A DNA stretch of 64,000 nucleotides from assembly GCF_014839805.1 (NCBI RefSeq), contig NC_051130.1, forward strand, positions 620,001 through 684,000, given 5' to 3'. The notes under the pieces are model-generated. The model made no database searches and had not been told where the DNA came from. It worked only from the letters and a program-made list of their open reading frames with translations. Both the position numbers and the translations under genes were made by a program. Every line of letters starts with the position of its first letter. Position 1 is the first letter of the stretch. Shown piece after piece: positions 49,212 to 61,000 of this stretch. Source of the DNA: Manduca sexta. Lineage: Eukaryota > Arthropoda > Insecta > Lepidoptera > Sphingidae.

Positions 49212-49553
49212 CTCGTTAATAATAATAAATAATAATATCAGCCCTGTATTATATACTTGCCCACTGCTGAGCACGAGCCTCCTCTACTACTGAGAGGGAT
49301 TAGGCCTTAGTCCACCACGCTGGCCTAGTGCGGATTCGTAGACTTCACACATCTTCGAAATTCCTATAGAGAACTTCTCAGATGTGCAGGTTTCCTCACG
49401 ATGTTTTCCTTCACCGTTAAAGCGAACGATAAATACACAAAGAATACACACATGATTTTTTTAGAAAAGTCAGAGGTGTGTGCCCTTGGGATTTGAACCT
49501 GCGGACATTCGTCTCGGCAATCCGTTCCACAACCAACTAGGCTATCGCCGCTA
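49212..49553 (-). mobile_element. tRNA-derived SINE, full-length copy
   Basis: Reverse copy of the same SINE with intact A and B boxes, ending in (TAA)n at the left. It lies about 0.4 kb beyond the 3' end of esterase A. Confidence 0.82.
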
Positions 49554-49974
49554 TTATAATATATTATAATTTTAAAATAATATTTACTTTTTTTTATCTT
49601 TAATCTTATAAATCAATTAATCTTGTACCGCAACTATCTTAGATAACCCTGATATCGCCCGAAAATGAATCATCACGTCGTAACGAACACTATCAAGTCA
49701 CATGTCATCTTCACATATAATAATTGGAGTAATTATTGATCTTAGTATTGCTACACAATTTAATTAATTTACAATATCCGCTTATTAAATACTCAGACAA
49801 AAACACCGTGTTCCTTATTTTAAAACATTTATGATAAGTATTATTTGTTGCTTAAACAATTGGATAGCGTGTACGCGACGCCTTATGCTTCACATTATTT
49901 CTTGCTAGGTTTAAAATGGAAAAAGTCAAATCACCGACTAGATATGTTAAAGGTACATAAACTTTCTAAATCGT

Positions 49975-50242
49975 TCAATAAAAAAACCGAGAGGCTAAAC
50001 TACACACTACAAGGCTCAATACATAAACATTAGACGCTACGCCCGCAGCACTACCGGGCATGGTGGGGTTCGGCCGCATGGGTTTTCTATAATGCTTCTC
50101 GTAGATTCCATCCCACAGTTCGAACCTGGCTCCGAACATGGAGTTTTCCAACCGCACTACAGGGCCTAGGTCCATGTAAGGAGACCTGGTGATGTTCGTT
50201 GCTGGCCAGGTTGGTAGCGAGGATCCATCGGGGACAGGTTTT
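49975..50242 (-). CDS. Esterase A exon 3: C-terminus with GPI-like tail
   Basis: The acceptor is TTTTCCAG; the stop TGA is at 49977-49975. It starts PVPDGSSLPTWPATN, the usual P-x-x-x-x-x-x-x-W-P strand, and ends in small residues followed by a hydrophobic run. It differs from the exon of copy B by about six bases in 268 and by one residue (Glu versus Val in RFxLWDG). Confidence 0.93.
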
Positions 50243-53200
50243 CTGGAAAAATAGGTTTTTGAATTAATAGTAACAGATATAAGCTATTTGATATGGGGCC
50301 GTTGGAGTATTATGTAACACAATTTTTTAAGATTTTTGACACCCCCACTCTCCCATGTAACGCGCCATAACGTTTTCCTATACGCAAAAAGTTATTTAAC
50401 TCTAAAGTGATTTTTTTTTGTAATATTCAAAATTATTTTACGCAAAATACCGGAAAGTCGCTAAAATACCTTCGTTATTGTTTTAAAATAAAAAAACCAA
50501 TGTTACATAACGCTCTGTACGAGACCCGCCTCTGTAACGCATCGTAACATTTTACAAGAGCCCCACTCCCCCCAAATTGCGTTACGTAATACTTGTACGG
50601 CCTCTATCATAGAACGTAGATGAGAGAGTATTCCAGAAAGAAGGGGTCGAAAATATCCCGCGTACACCGATGCAACTTCTGTAAGATGTGGCAAGCATTA
50701 TAGGACACCGAGCGGCTCGGCGCTCGAGTCGCTCGAGCTCGGCGAGCCTCTATGAACGCTAATCACTTATAACCCGCAACGAATTAAATCAAATAGAAGT
50801 ATAGAGATATTTTGGAAATATATTAATACTATATCTCAGAACTTGGATATATTTATATGTAACCTGTCAGAATTCACTGAAATGGCTCATAGATGTGTTG
50901 AAGTAAAATTAAATCATTGTTAAAATTAAATCTGTATAACATCGCATTGGTTTCAACTGTTATGGTGTTATAATATATGTATAAATAAATATTATAAGTG
51001 GAAACAAAAGAAGTGGAAGACGGAGTATAAGGAACTTCTGTAACCTCACACATCTTACGAAACACCACAGCGGGCTGTCGCGTTGTTTTTTTTAAACATT
51101 AGAACTGACCGCGACTAAGCCATTGATATAAAATGTAGGCTATAATGTGGATCTACAACTTATAAAATAAAATTTAATATAACATATATAATTACCCAGT
51201 AAGTATGAAGTTGGTCCAGAGTGACCGCATCATATTTTGCATGTTAATATATGCATCTGTTCTGCCCGTCGTGTTGTGGTCGGTCATGATATTGGATTGC
51301 TCGCAATGGTTGGTCCCCGTCACATTTGTAAACAATATTGGACTAGTATTTTCATCCACAAATGAATATCGATATAGATATATAGGCTGATCCTTAACGT
51401 CAAGACGTAAAGTGAGACCCTTAATCATTCTATACCCCAATAGAACATCGGTGTAATAATCTACGTATTCTAAAATTGTCGATGTGTCTACAGGTCTATC
51501 TCCGAAATAAAAAGTCCTGACAGTGTTTGCCACTCTTTCCTTTTCTTCAACACTCTTAAATTCTAGTTCATTTGGCAAATAATCTGAAAAATGCTCATTC
51601 ATCTTGCTCAGCCATCCGTCGTGTACGTATGGCAATCTGAACATACCTTCATCTTTAGCTAGTCCATATAACAATGGCATGGCGGGGAAATCTCCATTTT
51701 TCAGTATGTCTTCAGGGTCATCTTGTAGGAACATTTCTACTCCAAAATCTCTTTCTAGACATGCAGTGAAGGTGAGGCTGGAATCTGGAAGGCTTAAGGT
51801 GCTTATTGACAACATTGCCAGCGTTGCGGCTGGAACTGTCATATAGAACTCTTCCAAGGCTGCTATATCATTTACATTAGAGTAATTCAAAAGCCTAGCG
51901 TAATCCTTTGCGTTCTGTATTGGATCGTATTGTATTGCAATGGCGCCGTAAGTGCATCCGCTTTCTGGTATTGCCCTATGGAAGAGATTTCTTGTCATGT
52001 TCGATATCGTTAATAAGTCTGTAGAGATCCCGCCAGCGCTGCATCCCATTACAGTCACGTCATTAGGATTGCCCCCGAATTGAGCAATGTTTTGGTTAAC
52101 CCATCGCAGTAAAGCTGCTTGGTCTTTCATGCCTGCGTTTCCAGGAACATTTTCAGTGCCTAAACATAGGAAACCGTACGCTCCAAGGCGGTAGTTAAAT
52201 GTGATCAAGATCATGTTATTATTTTTGACGAAGTTTATGTATTGTAATGAGCTTCCAGATCCGAAAACAAAACCTCCGCCATGGACATTGACCACGACTG
52301 GCAGATTAGTATCGTTAGTATCGGGGACGAATATGTTTGCTACCAGACAGTCTTCTTGCATAATGTACGGCTCAGGTATCATCATAACAAGCTGCGGGCA
52401 TACGACACCTCGGAGAACTGCTTCAAATGGTTGTGTCCATGTGGGTGGAGGTAGAGGCGCCTGTGGTATCAAATCAATTTTAATAAGAAATTAAGAAGTG
52501 TTGATACAACACCGTACCATATAATTTAGTGATCATATCACAACAAAACCAAAGAACAAAATTTAAACAGAAAAACCAAAACTCAACAACGATACAAGCC
52601 CCTTGAAAAGTAAAATGAGAATGACACCGACTTCAAAACCACTGTAAAGTAATATCGACTTGCGGTTTGCTTATTAGGTAATTTTAATGATAGTGAATGG
52701 TAAATCATTTATTTGCGAAAATTGGTACAGTATACAATCTTAAATACCAATATTACATACATTTTAAACACCAATGCAAGACGTTCATTCCATGGACTGC
52801 ACGTGCGAGGTAAAAAAGATCGGTGCAATCGCAACATACTGCTACGGATAGTTTTGCTGTAGTACGTGTGAACTCGACTAGCCACTACTAGAATGGCTGC
52901 CAAAGAGAAGGTTTACAAGTTTGTTTGAGTACGAAATAGACGTATCTTCGTGCGTAAAGAACTTACTACCGTCCATATAATGACCAGAACAATGGATTGC
53001 GTGAAGAAACTTTATTAATATAATAAATTGATTGCGAAAGTGGTCCAGGTGGACCTCCAGGGAGACTTGACAGGGTCTACTTTGATGTGGCCAAGAAATG
53101 ATGGTTCACATTTCGTAAGCGGAAGCGAAAATTGTTTGTTTTGATAGTAATAAACAAAAATGTTGGCTCGACTTCATCTGTCAATGTAGGCAGACAATAT

Positions 53201-54944
53201 TTTAAGAAGCTTAGCGACTGTGACATGTAAGAACTTGCATATTATGGGGAATATGGTAGAAAATTTGCTCAGGGGGCCGCCAGAACCAGCTAAGTTTTGA
53301 TGTGGTCTATGAGAAAAAAAAGTTTGGGAACTTCTGATAATAATACTTGAGTTCGTTCTAAAAACATTCATTCACAAGGATGTGTTCATATTATAGTCAC
53401 TAATAGATTTGTTACTCAACTATAATGGCATCTTAATATATGATGAATACTTGGTGAAATATTATTGTTAAGTAAAATGAATTTACGAGAGTATAAGTTT
53501 TGGGGCTTCTTCGATTAATCACATGCCTGTATGAATTTTTGTCGATTAAAATTTATTCCAAATTCCTATTCGTAAAACAGTTAAAACCTTCCTTTATCCG
53601 AAATTGATAAAAATATACATTATTTTCATAATAAAATGTATGCTATTAATAATTATTTTAATTTTCTTGAAAAATTAATAATGCTACAAATAGACGTATA
53701 TCGCAACCATGTAATTTCCCTATCAATTATATATAATTAGAAGCTATCTATTTGACGAGAGATTATTTAACCGCCAGTGCGCGCATACTCACATACTAGA
53801 TAGTGAATTCGGAAATGACGTTATGAGTACTTGATTATTTTGAATGACCAGAAAGTTAAGATAACGCCGAATTATATTTTTAAAAAGCAATTAAAATATT
53901 GTGTTTACCCGCACTATATTCAGTATTGATAAAGATTGTAGTTTGCTGGACACTGGTTGCTTGCGACTGAATAGAGATGTTTCGGGTGGAGGAGATCTCT
54001 CGCTGCCGGTCGTGGTCCCTTCCATGGTCGGTAGCCAGAGGTCCTGGCGTGCGGTGACCTACTTCTGTGAGGTGGTCATCTCGCAGAAGTAGTGTTCAAA
54101 GAGACTCGGAGCGTGAGGATCCCACCCGCCGCAAGAGGAGACGGACTGCAATATGCGGCCGCAATACCGTGCAGGGGCGGCTACGGATAGTTACTTTCGT
54201 CAGAGGAAGCCCACAGCCGTCCCTAATGCGTCGCAGAGGACCACTGCGGAGATTTAGTTAGTATGACGTGCGTTGTATGCACATAGGGTTAGGAACTCTG
54301 CCCGACGGTCGCCTGAAGGTCAACGTCAATTCAGACGGTTCAAAGCTGGGTCGCAAGGCATGATGACCCAACATAATGGCTCAAACGCCCATGAACGCTG
54401 GGCGGTAGTAATAAAGTACTCTTGAAAAGAATGTTTAGAGGAAGACTACGTTCAGCAGTATCTATGGCTGATAGTTCGTAAATATTAACGACAAAATAAA
54501 CAATTATACTTGTTCAATAAAATCATTTGTTTCAGAGAGGTTATCCTATTTATTGTAAATAATGAAAATCATTAATAATGGTGTAATACCGACGTTAACA
54601 CTTAACTTAAAATTGATGAACTCGAGTAATAAATTATAATCCCTTTATGATTGGGTTCGATTAGGTGCATCTCCCACTTCATAGTCTCAATATTATTTAT
54701 GTGTAAAATTATATTTAACCCACTAACTTCTCAGTTAAATAATAAATAATTATTGAAAAATTACCTTGAATTTGTCCCTTCCCGTGGGCGTAGTCGCATA
54801 GGGAACATCGTAGAAACTATACATGGAGCCATCTGGGTCCTTATAGCCCCGGATCGGGCCGTGATGCGTGGTGACGACCCGAGACTCCGAGGTCTGAGCG
54901 GCGGCAGTAGCAGCCGCGCCCAGCAACACGAGCAAACACAACAT
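49975..54944 (-). CDS. Carboxylesterase A, 570 aa, three exons, probably GPI-anchored
   Basis: This gene encodes a secretory alpha/beta-hydrolase of the carboxylesterase/cholinesterase family. Exons: 54944-54765, 52460-51196, 50242-49975 (stop TGA). It starts MLCLLVLLGAAATAAAQ, a clean signal peptide; the ATG at 54944 is the first after a TATA box. Family marks in order are GPIRGYK and FYDVPYA (exon 1), QEDCL (disulfide), HGGGF (oxyanion hole, near residue 120), GCSAGG (nucleophile Ser about 201; most relatives have GESAG), the catalytic Glu about 331 in AKDEG, and His about 445 in TNHCEQ. The last 25 residues (SAAGVASN then YVLSLVVCSLASRFFY) look like a GPI-anchor signal. It is the downstream member of a tandem pair. 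The substrate is unknown. Confidence 0.93.
51196..52460 (-). CDS. Esterase A exon 2: catalytic domain
   Basis: The acceptor is ACCACAG and the donor CTGG/GTAATT. It holds 421 codons plus two bases. All three catalytic residues, the oxyanion-hole glycines and the first disulfide lie here. Sequons NMTR, NYSN, NVTG and NTTG suggest glycosylation. Confidence 0.95.
54765..54944 (-). CDS. Esterase A exon 1: signal peptide and N-terminus
   Basis: Sixty codons end in phase 0 at AAG/GTAATT. After the signal peptide come VVTTHHGPIRGYK and the G-I-P-Y-A-like motif DVPYATTPTGRDKFK. An in-frame extension upstream has only a GTG, so the ATG at 54944 is chosen. Confidence 0.92.
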
Positions 54945-54970
54945 CTTGACACTGTGTGGCCAATACACTG

Positions 54971-55022
54971 AGGACGGTTTTATATAATTATACTACCGAA
55001 TCGTGTTTATCACTCGTGATTT
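54971..55022 (-). promoter_or_regulatory. Esterase A core promoter: TATA box and inverted repeat
   Basis: The minus strand carries TATATAAAACCG (TATA part at 54985-54978) about 40 bases before the ATG, so the 5' UTR would be only some 10 bases. Upstream lies ATCACGAGTGAT (55020-55009), an inverted repeat with 5-bp arms. Both are conserved at copy B. Confidence 0.55.
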
Positions 55023-56211
55023 CGCAATACTTAAATTATCAGCAAATTTTTAAATTCTGTTTATTTTTACATAGTATTCAATGAAGGCGTTTCCGCTGTC
55101 TGTTCGCTTAGATCTTTTAAAATATTCAACGGATTTTAATACAGTCTCCAGTAATAGATAGAGTGAATTAAAAATAAGGTTTTTTTTCATGTGTAATACA
55201 TACCTTTTATAGTACAGAAAATATAAAACAAAATCCACCTTCGTATCTGTATGCCTGTCTGAACGCGAAAAACTTTAAAGTTACCTAACGGATATCAATG
55301 TAATTCTGTATTGCGATAGTTTGAGATCCTGGGAAGGACGTAGACTATTTCCTATTTATATTCCTGTTGACTTTAATCTCGAACACTCATTCACGCGGGC
55401 GAAGCCGCGCGCAAAATGTAGTTGAATATAAATTGTTGCACGCTAGTTCGTTTACGAGAAAGCCGTACATCTAAAACGAGTAATACAGTGTTTGTAAACA
55501 TAGTCTGTGATGTTTTGTTTTTTTTTTTATTACAGTTGAATGACGAGACGAGCCAGCGGCCTGGTCGATGGTAAGTGGCTCCCGGCTATTAACTTCAGTA
55601 ACGCCAAGCCACGCCACTGCCTACCGAGAGACGAACGCCTTTTTCCTTTGAACAAGGTGTTGTGCACTTTGCCCGTGTGAAAAGCCTTTTTCGCTACAAG
55701 AATCCCTAAATCACTGTAGCGTCTCATAGCACCATGTTCACTACGATCAGCGCCTTCTATTTCAAAAACCATATTAAGAAAATCGAATACATATTTCCCG
55801 CTAGAGCAAATTACCAGTATGGAAATATATTAATACAGGACATAGTCTATCCATGTGCCAAATTTCATCCAATTTCGTTTAGCGATTTTTGCCTTTATTT
55901 AAACAAACATCTAAACATTTTAAGGAATATTCGTAAATTTATAATATTATAAGATAAGATGAAGTGAATCTATATCGGTTGATTGCAACAATGATGTCAC
56001 GTTATCAAGGTAGGAAAACACATCCGCTGACAGGTGAAGCAGTCGCAGATGGAAGAATGTGATTATATATAATATGAATCACTATATTGATGAATAAAGA
56101 ACGCAAATTCTCAGCTGATTAAGATAAATAGGAGGATAGCTCATTCTCTGTTGCTGATAATAAGCAAGCGGATAATATGGATCATTGTTAAGTAAAGATT
56201 TTATTTATTTA

Positions 56212-56473
56212 CTAGCTGACCCGACAGACGTTGTCCCGTCTTAACTATGAATTTGCAGCGCGCATTCTGTCAATCGCTGACAATTAGTTCAAACAATTGA
56301 CAGTTATATAAAATATTTTTTTCGTTAAGTTTTCTTAAATTTTCTAATTTTCCGCGCAATTTTTTGAATTTTTTCTTTCATACGAACCTTCTCCTGGCAA
56401 AAACAAATACAACAACAAAAAAATCGGTCCAGCCGCTCACGCATGATGGCGTGACCAAGGGAAATAGGGATTA

Positions 56474-56520
<47 letters not shown>
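56212..56520 (-). mobile_element. Short non-autonomous Helitron, inverted copy
   Basis: CTAG at 56212-56215 is the 3' end on the minus strand. The body is the reverse complement of the 38554-38830 element, and the 5' TC end has dissolved into the TA microsatellite. Confidence 0.55.
56477..56518. repeat. (TA)n microsatellite
   Basis: About 42 bases of TA repeat forming the end of a Helitron-like element next to duplication unit A. Confidence 0.95.
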
Positions 56521-56521
<1 letters not shown>

Positions 56522-56734
56522 TATTATTTATACACATAATATACATTATTATTATTGTACATTTGTCTTACGTATACAATAAAGAAATGAAAATAAAATA
56601 TAAGTAGGAAAGGCAAAGTAATAAAACATAAATATTATTTTAGTTTTTATTTACTTATTGATTTTTATCTTAAAAATTTAATAACACCAACAACCACGCA
56701 GGGTTAGATAGTTAACATCATTAACAACAACGTT

Positions 56735-57165
56735 TCTTCTACGAATTCTTTTTCTGAAAATGAGAGCGTTAAGAAGCATGTGCGGGGTGACTATGAATAA
56801 TAGAGTGCGGAATACTACGCTCATGTGTAGAGTGACAGAAGATGTAGTAACCAAAATTGAGAAGGGTATGTTAAGGTGGTTTGGACAATTTGGAGAGGAT
56901 GGATGATAGGAGATTGACAAAGAGGATTTATAAGGCAAATATGGATGGAAGAGCCGATAGGGGTGGACCGCACCGAACCTTCGAATGTCAGATATCTGAC
57001 ATTCTCAGTAAAGGCCAGCTCAAAAGTACCCTGAACCGGCGGGAATGCATGAAAAGTTTGATGAAGATGGAGAAAGCGCGAGAAGTATGCCAGAATTGGG
57101 CAGTGGCAATCCATAGTCTCTGCCTGCCCCTATGGGATAGAGGTGTGATTTGTATGTATGTTGTA
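56735..57165 (+). pseudogene. LINE C-terminal fragment (RTE-like)
   Basis: The plus strand encodes RMDDRRLTKRIYKANMDGRA and TLNRRECMKSLMKMEKAREV, then a tail ending YPYG-like CLPLWDRGV. Frames shift upstream of the R-M-D-D block. It sits between the two esterase genes. Confidence 0.75.
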
Positions 57166-57825
57166 AGTTGTTTTACGACTTTTTTTAATTGTTAAATTTA
57201 GAGATTAACTTCATCATATAAAAATAAGTACTTAATTTAATTTCCGCTCGAATGTCACTAAATCTATGCACATCGTGAAGATTAGGTAAACAAACCCGTG
57301 CGAAACGCGAAGTTGAAAGCAGGGTGGCGGTGGTTGAGCTATTTATCCAACAACTGGTCATTGCATCGGTTTTGATGCGCGCGCGCTATATGCCTTCGTG
57401 TGCCACGACTTTTCATCGCCGTATCATTCGATGTATCTATGGATGTAGCATTAAACAATGGAAAGTGAATAATACCTTTCCACCAATATTTTGTATTAAA
57501 AAACGTTAATAATGTCGTTAAACGTTGTGATTTTCAGTTCCAAATAATTAGGATGTACTTATTATAAAAAGTAACAAACGTTTAGTCCACGCTGCCTAAC
57601 TATAATGATCGGCCGGAAACGATATTCTATAATCGTTGTTATATTAGAAAATATATATAAACTAGTTATTGGCTTGATCATTTTTATATTACCCACTCTT
57701 GTGTTAGTTTTGTTCCGACATTTATAGTTAGTGCACATTTTATATTATACTATATACCTATATTACAGTACTTCCATATACAAATTACATTACCATTTTT
57801 CCAAAATGAGAATTATTTAAATTGC

Positions 57826-58093
57826 TCAATAAAAAAACCGAGAGGCTAAACTACACACTACAAGGCTCAATACATAAACATTAGACGCTACGCCCGCAGC
57901 ACTACCGGGCATGGTGGGATTCGGTCGCATAGGTTTCCTATAATGCTTCTCGTAGATTCCATCCCACAGTACAAACCTGGCTCCGAACATGGAGTTTTCC
58001 AACCGCACTACAGGGCCTAGGTCCATGTAAGGAGACCTGGTGATGTTCGTTGCTGGCCAGGTTGGTAGCGAGGATCCATCGGGGACAGGTTTT
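57826..58093 (-). CDS. Esterase B exon 3: C-terminus with GPI-like tail
   Basis: The acceptor is TTTTCCAG; the stop TGA ends at 57826. It is 268 bp with the same hydrophobic tail as copy A. Sequence similarity to copy A ends within about 15 bp after the stop codon, so the 3' UTRs are unrelated. Confidence 0.93.
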
Positions 58094-61000
58094 CTGGAAA
58101 ATTAGAATTTTAATTATAACACTGGGAATAGGCCATTGGGACGGAGAACAGAGGAGTATGTCTGCCTTTCTGTATTCAATCGGGAATAAAAATAATATGA
58201 GCTTATGTGTATTGTAATAATATGCTGTTCTGCACCTTAGCTCTTACTGCATGGGCAGGTTTAATAAGTGATTTAAGCCATATCCACTGGCCAGAAACAG
58301 CCACCAGATGTATGGTAGATGCACTCCTAGTTTAAAAAAAAATATAAAGATTACAGAAAAATGACGTCGATACTATTCCGTTTATACAAATGCAAGTTTT
58401 ATAAGAACTGTAGTGGCACGCATTATAGGACATCGAGCGGTGAAGCTCGACGAGTCTCTGGGAACGGTTATCAGTTATAAACCCAACAAATTGAATCAAA
58501 TAGAACTATAAGAAGGTATTGGAATTATATAAGTGGAAACACAAGGAAAACGGAGTACAAGGAACTTTAGTAATCTCACACATCTTACGAAACACCACAG
58601 CGGGCTGTCGCGTTGTTTTTTTTGTAAAACATTAGAACTACAACAATCTACAAATCTACAACTTTTAAAACAAAATTTTATTAAACAGATATAATTACCC
58701 GGTAAGTATAAAGTTGGTCCAGAGTGAGCGCGTCATATTTTGCATGTTAAGATACGCTTCTGTTTTGCCCGTCGTGTCGTGGTCGGACATGATATGGGTT
58801 TGGTCGCAGTGGTCCGTCCCTGTCACATTCGTAAACCATATCGGTTGAGTATTTTCATCAACAAATGAATATTGATAGAGATATATAGGCTGATCCTTAG
58901 CTTCAAGTCGTAAAGTAAGACCCTTCATCATTCTATACCCAAACAGAACATCGGTGTGAAAATCTACGTATTCTGGTATTGTCGATATGCCTATAGATCT
59001 ATTTCCGAAATAAAAAGTCCTGACGGTATTTGCCACTCTTTCTTTTTCTTCCACACTCTCAAATTCCAGTTCATTTGGCATAAAATCTGAAAAATGCTCA
59101 TTCATCTTGCTCAGCCATCCTGTTAATATGTTTGCTATTCTGGACATACCTTCCTCTTTGGCTAGTCCGTATAACAATGGAATGGCGGGGAAATCTCCAT
59201 TTTTCAGTATGTCTGCGGGGTCATCTTGTAGGAACATTTCTACTCCAACATCTCTTTCTAGACATGCAGTGAAGGTGAGGCTGGAATCTGGATGGGTTAT
59301 GATGCTCATTATTCGCGTTGCCAACGTTTCGGCTGGAACCGTCAAATAAAACTCTTCCAAGGCTTCTATGCTATCGATATTAGTGTCATTCAAAAGCCTA
59401 GCATAGTCCCTTGCGTTCTGTATCGGATCGTATTGTATTGCAAAGGCTCCGTAACTGCACCCGCTTTCTGGTATTGCCCTATGGAAGAGATTTCTTGTCA
59501 TGTTCGATATCGTTAATAAGTCTGTAGAGATCCCGCCAGCGCTGCATCCCATTACAGTTACGTCATTAGGGTTGCCCCCGAATTGTGCAATGTTTTGGTT
59601 AACCCATCGCAGTAAAGCTGCTTGATCTTTCATGCCCGCGTTTCCAGGAACATTTTCAGTGCCCAAACATAGGAAACCGTACGCTCCAAGGCGGTAGTTA
59701 AATGTGATCAATATCATGTTATTGTTTCTGACGAAATTTGTGTATTGTATTGAGCTTCCAGATCCGAAGACAAAACCTCCGCCATGGACATTGACCACGA
59801 CTGGTAGATTAGTATCGTTAGTATCGGGGACGAATATGTTTGCTACCAGACAGTCTTCTTGCATAATGTGCGGTACATTTATTAGAATATTGAGTTGCGG
59901 GCATATGATTCCTCGGGGAACTGCTTCAAAAGGTTGTGTCCATGTGGGTGGAGGCAGAGGCGCCTGTGAAATATTTGAATTAGAAATTAAGAAGTATGTG
60001 ATGAAACTACAACGTAACATATTATTTTGTGATCATATCAAAATGAAAATAACACTGACTTCAAAACGACTATACCTAAAGTAAATATGACTTTAGCTTT
60101 GCTTATGAGGTAATTTAAATGATATCAAAACTAATAGGTCACTTAATAGGTTGCACGTGCGCGGTAAAAAAGATCATTGAAAGAAAAAGGTGCTGCTACG
60201 GATAGTATGTAGTATGAGTGAACTCCACTGCGACGGCGAGTGGTGCGGTGACAAATGATGTCGCAGACACCATAATAAGCAATTCCTCTCAACACTCTCT
60301 GTGGATACGGTGGTAACATACAAAGAGATCCGATTTTTCTCCACGTACCCGGGTTCTCCACTCTGTCCGTAAGATTGGGATCATCGTCAATTCGAAACGC
60401 TCGTCTTAGCGAAGAGCCAAGTGGGCTACGCAAGTATTTGGGAGCCCCTGCCCAGAGGAGTAAACAGAACGTGTGGCCGAACATGCGCTTTGTAAAGTGT
60501 TAATCTGTGGCGTCGCGTGACGTCCGTTTGGCTCTGTTCAGGACTCCTAACTTTTTACAGGCTAGGTTAGTTTAGATCTGCAAATGGCTTGTAATTACGA
60601 GTCTAATGTCGTCACTCGAAATTTCGATGAATGGGTCTTTCTTACCAATGAACGCACATAGCTTATTTAGATAATTACATACATTTTTTTCTATAAAATT
60701 GACTCTCTTCTTTTTGTCTTCTACTGTCCAAAAAAATCCATGACACGACATTCTAGAACATTTTATTGGTTATAATCACTTTATTTATGGAGTAGTTTCG
60801 CTAAATAAGTATAATATGAGATAAGATAGCATGAAACATTCATTCTCAAGGATGTATTCATATAGATTTGTTACGTAACAATAACACTAGCGTGTTAATT
60901 TGATTTCTTTTTAACCGACTTCAAAAAAAGGAGGATGTTATCAATTCGACGTGAATGTTTTTTTTTTGTATGTTTGTTACCTCAGAACTCGCTCATTTAT

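Larger units (their letters stand above)
49966..56200. repeat. Tandem duplication unit A (esterase A and upstream flank)
   Basis: This block is homologous to 57818-63310 and covers exons, both introns and about 1.2 kb upstream of the start codon, including a SINE-like piece at 55535-55735. Copy A carries an extra insert in intron 1 (about 53990-54455) and extra repeat sequence near 55190-55425. Confidence 0.85.

Noticed and set aside
51205..52494. Plus-strand frames opposite the esterase exons (also 59107-60084)
   Set aside because: They are antisense shadows of the catalytic exons, appearing in both copies because the exons are duplicated.
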